64,000 nucleotides of DNA from Dicyema japonicum (Eukaryota; Dicyemida; Rhombozoa; Dicyemidae): positions 17,314-81,313 of the forward strand of contig RDEW01000106.1 in assembly GCA_011109175.1 (NCBI GenBank). Direction: 5' to 3'. Below are positions 1-12,060 of the stretch, one piece after another (within the stretch, counting starts at the first letter, position 1; each line of letters opens with the position of its first letter). Position numbers and translations under genes: made by a program. The notes beneath the pieces were generated by a model that did not search any database, was not told the origin of the DNA, and worked only from the letters and a program-made list of their open reading frames with translations.

Positions 1-480
1 ACAGCCACTCGATCATATCCGCTGGACTTTAGAACGATTTTATTGTTATAAATAAATATGTCTTTAAAAATAAATAAATAAATAAAAAAAAATAATTTTC
101 TTTATCAAAGCATCTAACTATACTGCAGCTTTGTGCTGTATTGAGTTTAGAGAAATTTTAATAAAAATAATGTTAAAAAGTACATAATTATTTTTTAAAA
201 TAAATAAAAAAATTATTTGGTGGATTTATAAATTTTACGATTGTTCTATTATTCATATTTAGATGCCGATTGTTCTATTAAATTGGTTTTTACATTATCT
301 TATAAGTTCTAGCGTGGCGTTATGTGGTCCACCAATTCAAAAAATTCAAAAGGATTTGGCAACGCCCAGAGGGCTTCTAATGCCTTCCCAAAAAGGACCA
401 TTAGACCCTTTCCTCCTGGGGTCATCATCGACCCCCGGCGATGTGGTTCAAAAAAGTCCAAACATTCCCGGAGAAAGCCC
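1..480. other. AT-rich sequence with no gene
   Basis: Mostly A/T runs with no conserved frame. A LINE remnant begins near 320-490 on the plus strand. I see nothing else here. Confidence 0.6.
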
Positions 481-2210
481 TCAGCCCACTGTGGAGAAAG
501 GAAATTTACTGCTCTCCAATTGAACATCAACGGAATTAAAGGCAAGGTCAGGGAACTCCGTTCAATCCTGTCAAATATCGACGTGGCTATGATCCAAGAA
601 ACTAAACTCCGCATGAATGATCCCAATCCTTCATTCCCTGCATACGAGGCTATCAGGATGGACCGTAAAAAGAGAAGAGGGGGTGGACTACTTACTCAAT
701 TCAAAAAGAACCTGAAATGCAAAGACATTAGTTCGGAAGTGAGGAAACTTGTTGGAAATGGCGAGGTTACTGAGGCAATTGGAATCTCGCTTGGGACAAC
801 AAAAGGAACTCTGTGCTCGTGCTATCTACGAAGTGATCATCAAATGTGGAGATGTAAACTCAAAGCACCCCTTATGGTTGTCAACCCAACAGGCCGACAC
901 GAGAGGGAAGCTATTGTTATTGAAAACGGACTCCTAACGATACTGAATGACCCAGCGAAAAATACAAGGACCCCACTCAGAGAGACGAATCAGCTTACCT
1001 CTCCCGACGTAGCAATCTGCTCCACATCACTTTCATCGAAAATTACCTGGTCAGTCTTCTACGAAACAAGTAGCGATCATAACCCGATTGTGATGAAGAT
1101 CACGAGAGAAGCCAAAGTTAGGAGAACATCTACTAGCTATAACTACAAAGCTGCTAATTGGGAATTGTATCGCACAATCTCGGATGATAGACTGAAGAAT
1201 TGTTACTTGGACAGCTTCAAATCGCTAAAAAAGCGATCAAATACTTTACTTGCACAATCCTAGAATCGAGATAATTGGCAATTCCCAAGCATCGTCTACA
1301 TTCCTCTAATGGTCGAGGGAAGTCGGCATTGATTAAAAAAAGAAATCACCTCAAAAAATCTAATTGGATCACATTAGAAACGAAACTCCGGATCAGAGCT
1401 CTAAACGACGAAATAAAGGCCAGACAGTTCAAGGCCCAGAAATTGAAGTGGAATCGGATTCTTACATAGGTAAATCGTAACCGTAGTACCGGAGAAGTGT
1501 GGAAAGCCATTCGAAACGTTGCAAATGGCGAAGAAACTTGATGACTATACGAGACCTTAACAAATTGATAAAATTCTACACAAAACTTCGTAAAAAACAC
1601 AGGAAGTCGGCAGTGCTTCTCTCTTCACGACGAAAACTGAAGAAGGATTCTAGCCCAGTATATTTCTCGGATGAAGACGTGAAGAATGCGCTGTGTTTTA
1701 CAAGAACAACGTACTCTTCCGGTCTCGACAACATTCCAGTAGTGTTATTGAAGAATCTTGGAGATTTGGGAGTCGGTTTTATAACGTCGATTTTCAACTA
1801 TTCAATTAATTGGGATGTAATACCGTTGTTATGGAACCAAGCCAACATCCGACCTACACTGAAACATGGAAAACCTAAGGAAGGTCCGGCATCATTTAGA
1901 CCTGTGTTAACCTGGACCGACTCAACGCCTGGGTAATGAAGAACCGACTCGCGGTAAATTCCAGAAAGTCGGTCACGTCTATGTTTACTTCGGACAAAAG
2001 GTTGGGGAAGAAGACTGGCACCTTAAAATTGGACAACGTTGAAATCCCCTTCAGCAAATGTCAGAAGATCCTGGGCCTAACACTGGATACGCACTTATGT
2101 TTGTCACCACACGTGGAAAGCATTGTTCTGAAGTGCGAGAAGAAAATCAATGTATTGAAATGTTTATCAGGAATATGGAAAACTTCAGAGTCACGGAACG
2201 GTGGAGTTGT
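322..2210 (+). mobile_element. Degraded Jockey-like LINE: endonuclease plus RT pieces
   Basis: The plus strand codes for the start of an AP-type endonuclease ('LQLNINGIKGKVRELRSI', then 'MIQETKL') at about 510-610. In another frame comes 'GDVNSKHPLW', then the end of the domain 'LTSPDVAIC...SSDHNPIVMKI' near 1000-1110. RT N-terminal motifs follow at 1680-1900 ('GLDNIPVVLLKNLG', 'ASFRPV'). The RT thumb comes directly after that at 1936-2160 ('TSDKRLGKKT', 'KILGLTLDTHLCLSPHVES'). The central RT part with the catalytic YxDD box is missing. Frame breaks and this deletion make it dead. The thumb matches the fragment at 7117-7650. Confidence 0.8.
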
Positions 2211-2246
2211 GGGAGACACAGAACAGGGCCGACTTTCTGGAGGCCC

Positions 2247-2432
2247 TCATAAAACCACCCACAGTCGTCGAAAATTTCTGGACGACGTACTCCCAACTCG
2301 TACCGTCAGTTCTGTGTTCGACAATAAAACTTCTATCATCCTGACAGAATCCTTATTAAGGAATCCCCGCAAAACATCAATAAGCTTTCCTCGGCGATTT
2401 GTGTCAAAAGCTCTTGAGATGTCGATCACCAA
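2247..2432 (-). mobile_element. RT fragment, 'FRTGRST' LINE family
   Basis: The minus strand reads 'VIDISRAFDTNRRGKLIDVL', an RT palm motif with its catalytic Asp, followed by a segment ending 'VGSTSS'. The same family recurs at 24380-25455 (+) and 51237-51990 (-). It sits head to head with the LINE piece that ends near 2210. Confidence 0.65.
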
Positions 2433-2464
2433 AATTGTAGTCGCACTCTCAAATCTTTGGTAAC

Positions 2465-3000
2465 TGGCACAACGCCACCTATGCTCTAATAATAATAATA
2501 TTTTTTAAGCAAAAATATCCAAAAAATTAAAAAACTAAAGTATTCATTTTATAAAAGACAATTAAAAATTTAGACTAAATTCAGAGTAACAGACAATCTT
2601 CTATATTCCTTATCTCTTTTAACATGTGTCTAAAATCTCAGCAGAATCCTTTCAGTTATTGTCACGAGATCTTCATTAACTAAATATTTAATTCTTCACA
2701 ATTGTTTGGTGAATTCCGGCTTACATAACATTTCCATTTGCTAAGCATGTTCTCAATAGGATTAAAATTTGGTGTTTATGTAAGTAAAAATTTTACTGAG
2801 TGCCCCTCGTTACAAATCAATTATGCTATAAAGTAAACACTCATTAATCCGAAAACTTCAAATAATCCGAATTTTTTTGATGAGTCAGCAAAATTTTAAC
2901 AAAGATTATTTGTACACGATTCCATTCTCAGTCGCATTTTTTTGTTTAATTGACAATAGTTTTATTTAGTGATCGAAAACTCCTTTAAATCCTGCCGGCC
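2465..3000. other. Non-coding AT-rich stretch
   Basis: There is a TAA microsatellite near 2490, but no conserved frame or recognisable repeat family. Confidence 0.5.
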
Positions 3001-3009
3001 TGTTTTCCC

Positions 3010-3890
3010 TAAGAATGTCGAAACTTGCCTTTATTCCCTCAACAGTAGCATTCCAAATCATTCGCTGGGGGATTTTCCATATTTATGTTCACAATCTCTT
3101 TCTTAATTGCCATACAATATTCTTCACACGTTTTCTCACATAAGCATAATTTTTCCACAATAAAACGATCCAGATAAGCTCTCTTCTCTATATCTCCATA
3201 TATTCCGAAATATCTTTTCATTCTGAAACGTCCAACAAGCAGTTTATGATCACTATGAGTGTTGGCGCCTTCATAGCTGTGGGAATTTTTTTAATAACGT
3301 ACAAAGAGATCTTTTGCTTAATATATAGTCTATCTGGTTGTATATGGGGTAATCTCCAGTTCCATCTTTCTGAGTCCAGTCCATGTAGTTTTATGTCTCG
3401 CATTATGATCGAATGACAAATAAAGTAATCAAACACGTTACAAAATTGTACAAGCGACTCTCTTGACATATTTTTTCTCATAAACGAGGCTTTAAGATCA
3501 GAGATGGTATCTACATGCGAAACAGTTCATTCGTAAAAAACCCTTGCCTTTGTGGGCGCGTAAACAATAATTACGGATCTAAAGGAATTATCTGTCCTCC
3601 CACTCTTAATCTGAAATACTGCTATTCTGTCATTGACCCTCCACCTCTGTGAATTCTTTCATCAAGACATTGATGTATAGCAAAGCCAAGTCCGTAGTGG
3701 TTGCATTCGCAGTCTAGTAGTATAAGTCTAAACTCTCCGTAATTCTCCTCAACTGCAATATCAAATTTGTACAAGATCAATTCCCTAACATCCAAATTGG
3801 TACGTCTAACGAATCTACCTGCCGATCTTTTCCCAATGCTTGACCACGCCTCAATTGAAAACAACGGTTCCGGTTTCATCGGTCTTTATG
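3010..3890 (-). mobile_element. Broken endonuclease of an RTE/CFDP2-like LINE
   Basis: Minus-strand frames, read in turn, follow an exonuclease-endonuclease-phosphatase domain of the RTE type. They show 'HYGLGFAIH' at about 3690-3720, the target-DNA part near 3330-3400, and an 'SDHKLLVGRF'-like end near 3230 spread over several frames. At least three frameshifts are present. No intact RT follows. Confidence 0.55.
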
Positions 3891-4049
3891 GCCACGAAAC
3901 AAGTCGTTTCTTCCATTAAAGACTAGAAGCCTCAAATCCACGTAAAATGGAAAAAAAACCCTCTTCAAAATCTAATGAAAGGTGATCGTCGTTGGTACAA
4001 GAAAGCCGTGGGTACTCTGGAGGAACATAAAAAACCTCTCGATCCTTTT

Positions 4050-4580
4050 GAGTTGTACCGGGATCACTTAATTAGTTGGTTTACTCTTTCTTTCTTGGTG
4101 GTCCCTTTTCGGGGTTATAAAAATAAGAGCGGCTGCTGACATTACGGAGTAAGCGTTTCTGCGGACAAATGCAACCCCAATTTGTTGCCTCAGCCAGACC
4201 GCTTCCCGCACGTCTTTCTTACGATGGGCCAATTTCCCCCCGATTTCCTTCAGTAAAGAGGCTGTGATACTTCTCGCAGCACCAGACGTTTCGATTGCCA
4301 TCGGTACAAAACGAAAGCGATCTCCAATTTCGCCATATTTTTTTATCTTGATTTTCTCGGCCAAATCGGCTGCCGATCCAGCAGACTGCGCCAAGTTGAG
4401 CATTATCGAGTTCGAGAAGGAATCTACAACAGTGCAGTCCCATACGAGTGATTTTCCCTCAGTGAACGGAAAGATAGTTAACTTATCCGGTCTTTTCCTG
4501 TTTCCGCGGTCCAATCCCACGGCTGTCACGCTGTTTACCACTACAAAAGACAGCTCTGTATCGAACCAAAAATTTTTATG
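4050..4580 (-). mobile_element. LINE C-terminal domain, 'GLDRGDGKRPD' family, copy A1
   Basis: This minus-strand frame reads 'AVGLDRGNRKRPDKLTIFPF', 'SLVWDCTVVDSFS', 'FRFVPMAIETSGAA' and 'WLRQQIGVAFVRRNAYSVM'. That is the conserved tail found after the RT in many invertebrate LINE polyproteins. It is the longest uninterrupted example here and runs to a stop at 4068. The last bases (4050-4112) resemble a plus-strand LINE 3' tail ('GGGATCACTTAATTAG'), so the junction is chimeric. Confidence 0.75.
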
Positions 4581-5150
4581 AAGAACGAAGTGATTTCTAT
4601 TAACAAAACACCGACGATTCTGGGAGTTACCTTTGATCAGGGACTCACATTTATCCGACATGTTGAAAACAAAGTGACTGGTCTGAAGAAAATGAGAATT
4701 TTAAAAGTGCTCTCAAAAACACTTAGAGACCAAACTGGTTGCCTTGCCACGATTTATGAACAATTTATACGACCAACGATGACGTATGCAAGTCCTTCAT
4801 GGGCAATGCAGATCTCACGATCTTCCTCATTGAAACTATCCGCAATCGAGGAGACTGCAATAAGGTTAATTGGACCATAACACAAAATCCAGCCCATTGA
4901 AAGTTTCTTAATCGAATTACAACGGAAACTCTTAAAGTAGGCTATTTTACCGAGCTGCCCTCTATTCCATCTACAATCACACTGATATTCTGATCCGATG
5001 CCCAATGAGAAAAACTGTTCAGGATTCTCGACCACGCCGGATTCGTCCTCTCCTTTGTCGGCCTGGGATCACTTAGTTAGATGAGAACTTTTATTTCTTT
5101 TTCTTTGACTTAGTGATCCTGAAGGTAATAATAATAATGATATCTTGTAC
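4578..5150 (+). mobile_element. 5'-truncated LINE: RT thumb and 3' tail
   Basis: The frame 4578-4880 reads 'TPTILGVTFDQGLTFIRHVE', 'YEQFIRPTMTYASPSWA' and 'IEETAIRLIG', a Jockey-type RT thumb. A degraded continuation runs to the tail 'GGGATCACTTAGTTAG' at 5067-5082 and an (AAT)n end at about 5128-5142. It abuts the opposite-strand copy at 4050-4580. Confidence 0.7.
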
Positions 5151-6782
5151 AACCAACGATGAGTTATATAGAATTACTCAAACAACAAAGATTGAGAATT
5201 AAGTTATTTCTGCGAAATGGCAGCTCTTTGGACATATCCTAAGAACTTCGAAATTGGCCCCGGCCAATCAGACATAGAATCATATTTTTCTGTATTAAAC
5301 AAAACAACGTATCGAGGTTGACAAAGAAAAACTTTTCCGTCGACGCTCAACAAAGAACTCATTTTGATAGGAAGAAAACTGAAAACAGGAAAGGATCTAG
5401 ATCAGTGGTTTTCAACGCGGTTCCTGAGATTTTTTTGCGGCCCCGACAAATTTATTATCAGACTAAAAAATATTATTATTAATAATAATTTTAATAATAG
5501 TTTTAACTTTTGCTTCCGTTTTATATTAATTAAATTTAACAAAAATTGGCGGCCTTACAAATAAAATAATTTATTGATTTGGCCCCTGGGTCAAAATTCT
5601 TGAGAACCAATGATTTGGATGATCTGAGGGCGGATGAGTGAAACAGGGGAGGATGGAAACGACTCACAGCGCGAATCCAGAAATGCATGAAAAAAGTGGA
5701 ATCTCAAATTTGTTAACTTTTCTGGTTCAACGGACATTGCTAAATAACAATAATAATATTCGGTTACCATGGAAACACGCAAAAGAATTTGCAAAGATTT
5801 GAGCAGACACTACCATTAGTACGGATAAGGATGTAACGAGCAATCAACCAGACATTTTCGTTCACTACAAGAAGAGGAATAGAATCACGCTTATCGAGGT
5901 TAGGATCATTTAACAAAGTTGATCAACGTAGATTGTTTCATTACATAGTCAAGTTAAAGTAAACAACTAATTAAGTAAAGTCTAACTCTTTTTGGAACGG
6001 ACCTCAAGGGTGGAACACCTCTGTTTTTGATACACCCTCAGGATTTGGAACACTTTGTAAATTTTATTAGAAAATTAATAAAATCCTTACAAAAAGACCT
6101 CGTTTTGGAACAGGTATAATTATTTTAATTTAAAATTAAATTTTACAGTTTCTATATTTTACTATAATTAATTTTTAAATCACGTGCATATTTTTGTTCA
6201 TTTTTTTGCTTGTCTTAAAGTTATCTACACCTTTTATGGGCTTAAACTACGACAAAAAAGTTGAAATTGCTAAACTTCTTTCAAAAAAGGAACATTCAAT
6301 TTGAAAACTCACGAGAATGTTTGACACAAGTATCGGAACAATCTCTAGAATTAAGAGAAACATTGTTCCATTTACAAAAAGTGGACAGATTTATTCAAAT
6401 GCAGAGACTTCAGAGTCAGTCACTAGTGAATAGCATAAACTTTTGGATTCAAAAGTGTTGGATGTATTTCAACACCTAAGAAAACAAAACGTTCCAAAAA
6501 TTTTTTATTCAAAGCAATGAAGAATTATTTGGTTTCAAGCAGAGCAAAGAAAAAGTAACTGTCTTGCTCTGCTGCAGCCATACAGGAGAAAAATTAGACC
6601 CTTTGATCATTGGAAAGTTTCGTAATCCAAGGTGCTTCAAGAATTTCCTCCCGTCAAGCCACAATGTTGTCTATTCTTCATCCAAAAATGCATGGATGAC
6701 AAAAGATGTGTTTAGATGTTGGCTTCATAGAATTAATAAACATTTTTTTATCACAAAATCGGTAAATTATTCTGTTATTGGA

Positions 6783-6836
6783 CAATGGCATAGTGGTTAG
6801 GTGTCGGGCTAAAGTGACTTAGGTTATTATTAATTG
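6783..6836 (+). repeat. tRNA-like head of the SINE family
   Basis: It contains 'TGGCATAGTGGTTAGGTG', a Pol III A-box, followed by 'TCGGGCTAAAGTGACTTAGG'. This equals the 5' end of the longer minus-strand SINE copies at 14335-14618 and 44718-45034. Only the head is present. Confidence 0.7.
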
Positions 6837-7045
6837 TTAGGAAAAAGTGTTTAGCGAACACCAATCCGAGGATCTTAATGGTCATTTCATCAATGAATAA
6901 ATTGAAAAAGCTATCGAATATGTTTTAAAAGAAAATGACCCTGAGTCAGAGCAAAATTTTTATAATGAAATTGAGGCTGGAACAGCCATTGATAACATAA
7001 ATAAAATTGAGGAAAACATTTTAAAAATGTTGCGGATTGTCTTTT

Positions 7046-7675
7046 TTTATTTAACCCAAGACCACGGTAAAACAAAACTAATTATCACGTGATCCCGATG
7101 CATTCTAGCAGAGACCTCATCTTTGCCCGGTGTTCTTCCTTCGTGCCCGCGCATGAACGTACAGGCTGCCTGAATTTTCAGGGCCACCTTCCCGTGATCT
7201 GGAGTCTAGTCTCATAAGAGCCTCCAGAGGCGTAGGTTCGGGTCGATGATCTTCACAAATCCAACGCTCCGTTACTCTGTAAGCCCTCTTTTGCATTTCC
7301 TCATTTTTGTCCAAGATATGGACGGACCCCACGAGGCGCATGTATATGAGAAACATGGCTCGATGTATTGTTTGTATTCGTTCATCAAGACTGGGTGAGT
7401 ACCACTCTTCCATATTCCCGATAAACTTTTCAATACGTTCAGTTTTCTCGCATTTCAATAGAATGTTTTCTACGTGAGGTGTTAAACAGAGATGCATATC
7501 AATTGTTACACCCAAGATCCTTTGACATCTGTGGAAAGGGATACCGACGTTGTTTAACTTCAAGGTGACTGTCTTCCTTCCCAATCTTTTGTCCGAGGTA
7601 AATAGTGACGTGGACGACTTTTCTGCATTCACCACGAGCCGGTTTTCCATTATCCAGGCATTAAGCCTGTTCAGG
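7046..7675 (-). mobile_element. LINE 3' end inserted in Tigger 1
   Basis: The frame 7650-7117 encodes an RT thumb and C-terminal part: 'TSDKRLGRKTVTLKLNNVG', 'RILGVTIDMHLCLTPHVE', 'LEALMRLDSRSREGG', 'LYVHARARRKNTGQ'. The 3' tail on this strand ends '...ACCGTGGTCTTGGGTTAAAT'. The same tail and C-terminus recur at 19455-19700 and 9398-9715, so this is one family with recurring 3' ends and variable 5' truncation. Confidence 0.85.
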
Positions 7676-7916
7676 TAAATTTGTATAATTTAAAAAAAAT
7701 ATTCATGCGCAATTTAAAATTTAAATATGGTTATGGACAAAAAATTACTGATTACTTTAAACAATGTTAGTTTTCGTTAAATTCTAGGGTTTTAATCAAC
7801 GAAGTATAGTTGTGCACTCAATAATAAATTTTTGTACGATTTTACGAGTAACTTCTATTTTTGGAACAACCATTGTTTTTGAAACAATTGGTGTTCCAAA
7901 TGGAGGCTAGACTGTA

Positions 7917-8170
7917 TATCCAGTTTCCACTTTTACAGAAACAGAGTCCATCCGGAATCTGCATAAAGCGTAAAAGACGTCCATACCTGCTGTTGTGGAA
8001 ACCCCTCCAGTGGAGTAGAGGAGAGAAAATTATCCTTTTCTTACCGGCCTGAGCGGCACCTATACAGGTAGATCACATGACGCCTGTCTTATAAGAAAGG
8101 AAAGGGGAGGAACAAGCAAAACAGTCAGAAACTTTGAACCAATTAGCACCACATGGCCCATGCAACGAAG
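7917..8170 (+). repeat. Repeat family R, copy 1 (right part)
   Basis: It begins 'TATCCAGTTTCCACTTTTAC' and carries 'AACCCCTCCAGTGGAGT' and 'GATCACATGACGC'. Similar copies are at 41510-41790 and, partially, 30470-30625. Its left part (5951-5975, 'AAGTTAAAGTAAACAACTAA') lies on the other side of Tigger 1, so Tigger 1 interrupted it. No coding sense is seen. Confidence 0.75.
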
Positions 8171-8226
8171 GACAAGATATAACTTATAAATAAGACAAAC
8201 TATTAAATATATTTTAATATCAAAAA

Positions 8227-9275
8227 TCACCGTGTTTTGGTAAATTTAATATAATCTTCCTCAGAAAGTCCGACTTTCTCACAAAACAAAGGAATCCTTT
8301 TCTCAGAAAAAGTACTCAATGGAATGAATCCTGGGAGACGGGGACAGTATTTGTTCATTCCAAATGTCTTCAACAACTCATGTCTCTCGTTCAGGAAGGT
8401 CAGGGATCGTCTAAGGACGTTTGGGTAAGACAAGATGTGTTCTGTGGGGACTTTCATCACATCAACCACAAATTTGGCCCTCTCATGCAGAAAGTCGGGG
8501 TCTACAAATAAGAGGACAATAAACTTGTGAAATATATACGAGGACATTTCTCCATAATCATCACTCGGTCATCCAAATTGGGAAACCCGACTGTTAGGGC
8601 AAGTCTGTCATTGACTAGTCGGAAGAAATGAGGTTTGTATGACAAGATTCCTCGGTGACTTTAATATCAGGGACCTCATTTGGAAGGCTGAGGTAAAGTA
8701 TAAAGAGATACAGTTCAGATTGAGCGTCGAACTCACAGTTGATAGAATTTTCTTGATATCGGGGATTTCGAGAATGAACAGAGGGGGATATTTGCTAGCC
8801 ATCAATCCAAAGTCATATTTGGTCACTTTAAGAGTCTCAATCAAAAAATCCTGTTGGAAACCAAGATCCTCGATATTCTTGGACAAAATTAGAGGAGTTC
8901 GGTTAATCAAATCAGTCAAATCTGGTCCCTCAATGTTAAGACCTTTGAAGAAGTCAATATAAGGGACAAAGTCACGGTCATAGTTGAACAAGACGATTTT
9001 ATCTGCGTAACGAAATAATAGAAACCAGCCACATGCTTGTATTTGTCAAAAAGGAAGATGTCTATTTTGTGAAGTTTTACCAGATTCTGAAGAAATGCGG
9101 ACTTATCGAAATAAGTCGATAAAGTAAATGAAGGGTTAGGTGCTAACTTGCTGACTTGTGGTATAAAGAAAGGACGGGAGAGAAGGGAGACTATTTGTTG
9201 GGAGGAGTTTTCAAGGTAGTTGACATTTGATAGACCGGTAGTGAGTCTTCGGTATAATAATCCACCACAAAACAT
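8227..9275 (-). CDS. MTERF3: Mitochondrial transcription termination factor, MTERF3-like
   Basis: MTERF3 acts inside mitochondria in transcription control and ribosome assembly. The C-terminal 85 residues ('FVVDVMKVPTEHILSYPNVL' to a 'YIKFTKTR' end) follow MTERF3 closely. Upstream mTERF helix units show their prolines ('LINRTPLILSKNIEDL', 'LILKSPR'). Three GT..AG introns join the exons: 9003-9025 (23 bp), 8688-8711 (24 bp) and 8502-8524 (23 bp). The last turns 'CPRIYFT' plus 'NPDFLHERAK' into a continuous helix. The start at 9275 gives a basic, Ser-rich leader suited to mitochondrial import. The product is about 330 residues, somewhat short for the family. One extra base at 8648-8649 breaks the frame between 'KSPR' and 'ILSYKPHFFRLVND'. 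Both sides remain conserved, so an assembly error or a very young lesion is likely. No regulatory signal is evident. Confidence 0.85.
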
Positions 9276-9397
9276 TCAAATCAAAGAAATGATGTATATT
9301 TTAAAATTTATAATTTTAAGAAATATATTTTTTACTCATAAGTAATTTGTTAGTTCAAAGGCATTTTTGGTTGGTGACGTGGTTCCTGGCAAGTATT

Positions 9398-9720
9398 TAT
9401 TTAAACAACCCAAGACCACGGTCAAAAATCAAAACTAACTATCACACGATCTTGATATGTTCGAATAAAGTCCTCATCTTTGCCCGATGTTCCTCTTTCG
9501 ATCTCACACATGTATGTATCGGGCGGCTGTTTGTAGAGGTGCCTTGAGTCATCCCGGAATCTAGCCGCATGAGGACTTCTAGAGGAGTCGGTCCAGATCC
9601 ATGTTCCCCCCCCACGAGTCCATCGCTTCGTAAATTTGAACGCTCTCCTCTTCATTTCCTCCACTTTTCTTTTATTTGTATTTGGATGGAGGATCCCCAG
9701 AAACGCATGCATATGAGATA
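9398..9720 (-). mobile_element. LINE 3' end, second divergent copy
   Basis: The minus strand reads 'TNKRKVEEMKRRAFKFTKRW', then 'YMCEIERGTSGKDEDFIR' and a tail corresponding to 'CCGTGGTCTTGGGTTG'. It is homologous in order to 7046-7300 but diverged. Everything upstream of the RT end is missing. Confidence 0.65.
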
Positions 9721-9724
9721 CATG

Positions 9725-10750
9725 GCTCGATGTACTGCTTGTAAGTTTTCAGGTATAAATTTGTCTTATCAACCCGGACAGTATCAACAGCCCGGACGCT
9801 ATCACATACGACAATAATTAACCCATTATCACATTGAGGAGTTAGTAGCTAGCGAATAAGTGGAAGACAGCAAATGACTCCTTTATGATGCCGTCCTACA
9901 CTGGGCACTTCCTGAGACGGATAAATCAAAGATACTACGCCAATGGAAAGAATGAAGACACGGAGCTGATCAAAGGGTGAGAAACCCTGCTACTAAACAG
10001 GGAACCCAAGGACAATTGTCATTTGTGTGATATCCAACCGCTACTAGTAATTTCCTGATAAATCAGTTTATCATATAATTCTTCATATAATAGAGGGCAA
10101 TTATAATTCCAATAAAATGGTTGTTTTGCTGTGTTAACACATTCAGGTAAAATATCCAAAAAAAATAAATAAAAAAAAAATAAATATCCAATATATTATA
10201 AAAATAATCTATTGGAAGGTAATAAGGCGGACTCCTGTTTCCGATATGGAGTCTATTTTGGGTCCACAGGGCTCATACGAAGAGACGATTTAAATCAAAG
10301 CAAATTAATTCGCACACTTGGATCGCCCACCTAGAAAAAACTATAACATTCTTGAAGAGAATTTTCAGTTCTGGAATTTCAACTGTCTTTTAGTATCCAC
10401 CCCTCTTCTTAACATATTTCTTAATTTCTGACTTTAAAATATCTCAACCTTAATCAAGATTTTGAATTTATACAATTCGTATTTTTAAAATCAGATTTTT
10501 TGTAAGCTGCTTTTTAAAAATTTTATGAATTCTTGAAATTTTTTGGTGACCCAAATTTTTTGAAAACCATCTACAAGAAGATGATGTAAAATGAAAGAAA
10601 GCTGAATGTATTTTTTTATGACAGTAAATGAGCTTTATGAGGAATTTTTATCGGTTCTTCCTCTAACTCGCTTTATTTCTCACTACAGCGGCCTATCTCA
10701 AGCCAAATTCTCAGCTACCTTACGGATCGCACGCTGCACTCTCTTGGAGG
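9725..10750. other. Mostly non-coding, possible LINE debris
   Basis: At 9860-10040 a plus-strand reading hints at a zinc-knuckle-like LINE tail ('CHLCDIQ'), but it is too short to assign. 10040-10750 is AT-rich with no supported feature. Confidence 0.35.
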
Positions 10751-10955
10751 CTCAATATTTTTGGACACGTCTGAACCTTTGAACGCCAAAAATCTTTGAG
10801 AAACAGTTTTTACTATCAAATTGATCAAACTCAAATTTGACCAACATCAACATGGATGTATTGGCCCCAAATCGATAAATAAGGCTCTTTTCGCGGCTTT
10901 TCTCTGGACATTTATAAACAATTACTAAACACACATAGGAATCCTCTCCTGTCAC

Positions 10956-12060
10956 ATGAGCAAAGAACTTCACATCCAATTCTTCCACAAGACGATCAAC
11001 GAACTAATAGCAAGAGGCTCGAGGCTACAAAGACTAAAACGTTGCAAAAAGAAAATTATTAAATTCTCTGCTCTTAATTCGTTTCCACCTTGGTTGAAAC
11101 ATCATCGGGACAAAGTTCCCCGCCCTCCACTGTATTATCAGATCGTCGATACTCAGAAAGTGGAGGTACATCGGAGAAAAAGATGGTTGATAGAACTCAT
11201 TCAAATACGAGTTATAAGAGAAAACGTACCTCTCCAACCAACTACTTTGGAGTCAAAAATTTCACTAACCAGAGATCACTTCTTCATGCTCAACCTACAA
11301 TTTCTTGATAAATGTAAAATACCGAGCCATCTTCCAACAGCCTATAACACTTAACAAATACCAAGAATTGGCTTTCTACTAATTCCATCAATAGCCTTGG
11401 TATCAACTACATTCTGGAGTTACCGCAGAATTGACAGAGGTTCTCTTTTCCGAGAGTTCTCATCAATTTGGCTTGTTTTTTAGTGGTCACTATATAGCTT
11501 TACAGAACAGTCCTTACCCTCTACCTCGTCGACAAAGGACAAGTCACCGTTTCTCTTCCCCGATGCATCATATCCAGTTCTCACCTCTTAAAGCGTCCTC
11601 TTGTACCCAGATTTCCCATCAAAGAGAAAAGAATATTATTTGAAACTCCGGAATCAACGGGAAAGAAAGACAGAACGTTGAATTGTTAGATGATCCCAGT
11701 TCCCACAGAAAGTGCTAATCCAAAGTATGTGGTCTACCATTGTCCCCACTACCGTATGGAAGTGGCTTCTCTCATTCCTGCTGAGGAATCTGAATGGAGA
11801 AGGAAACTTTTGGACAATCGGTTTTCGTTTGCCAAAGGTGAAGAAGGGTAGTATTCTCCAGTAAATGGATATTGTTGACCCTGGGTTCGATTCCCTCACT
11901 TTTTATATGTCTAAGGTTTATCTTCCTTTCTTCCGTTCTTTCTCTTTTGTCTTGTTTCACTAGAATGGCGTTTTGTGACGTACTTTTTCCGGTTCTCCTT
12001 TTCTCTGACTCTGGATGTCTTGTGTGTAATGTTGGAGATCTCAGCAATACCAAATCATAA
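10956..12060 (+). CDS. Unidentified split gene, plus strand
   Basis: I do not recognise the product. A 132-residue frame from 10956 is rich in Lys/Arg ('RLKRCKKKIIKFSALNSF', 'HRRKRWLIELIQIRVI'). Coherent frames continue downstream when short GT..AG segments are removed. One example is 11479-11501 (23 bp), after 'RELSSIWL'; the reading then runs 'LYRTVLTLYLVDKGQVTVSL'. Another possible segment is 11687-11710. Two in-frame stops near 11352 remain unexplained, so exon choice is uncertain and it could be a decaying gene. The antisense strand also holds frames, but I saw no matches to known families there. Composition is less AT-rich than the flanks, in keeping with coding sequence. Confidence 0.35.

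Larger units (their letters stand above)
5978..7914 (+). mobile_element. pogo/Tigger-type transposon 1, broken and nested
   Basis: The left end reads 'AAGTCTAACTCTTTTTGG' after a TA at 5976-5977. The right end is its imperfect inverse, 'CCAAATGGAGGCTAGACTG', followed by TA at 7915-7916. Inside are an HTH region near 6240-6350 ('LNYDKKVEIAKLLSKKEHS') and DDE-domain pieces at 6520-6760 ('KVTVLLCCSHTGEKLDPLII', 'NPRCFKNF', 'SSSKNAWMT'). Frame breaks are present. A SINE head (6783-6836) and a minus-strand LINE 3' end (7046-7675) lie inside it. The outer flanks match an unoccupied copy at 41483-41790. Confidence 0.85.

Noticed and set aside
4219-4581. Overlapping frames on both strands inside the LINE C-terminal domain
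   Set aside because: They are shadows of the coding frame that reads 'GLDRGNRKRPD'.
10752-10988. Minus-strand 78-residue frame as a separate gene
   Set aside because: It overlaps the start of the plus-strand split gene, has no recognisable motif and no supported continuation.
11846-11895. B-box-like 'GGGTTCGATTCCC' suggesting a tRNA gene
   Set aside because: No matching acceptor, D or anticodon arm could be folded around it, and the T stem does not pair properly.
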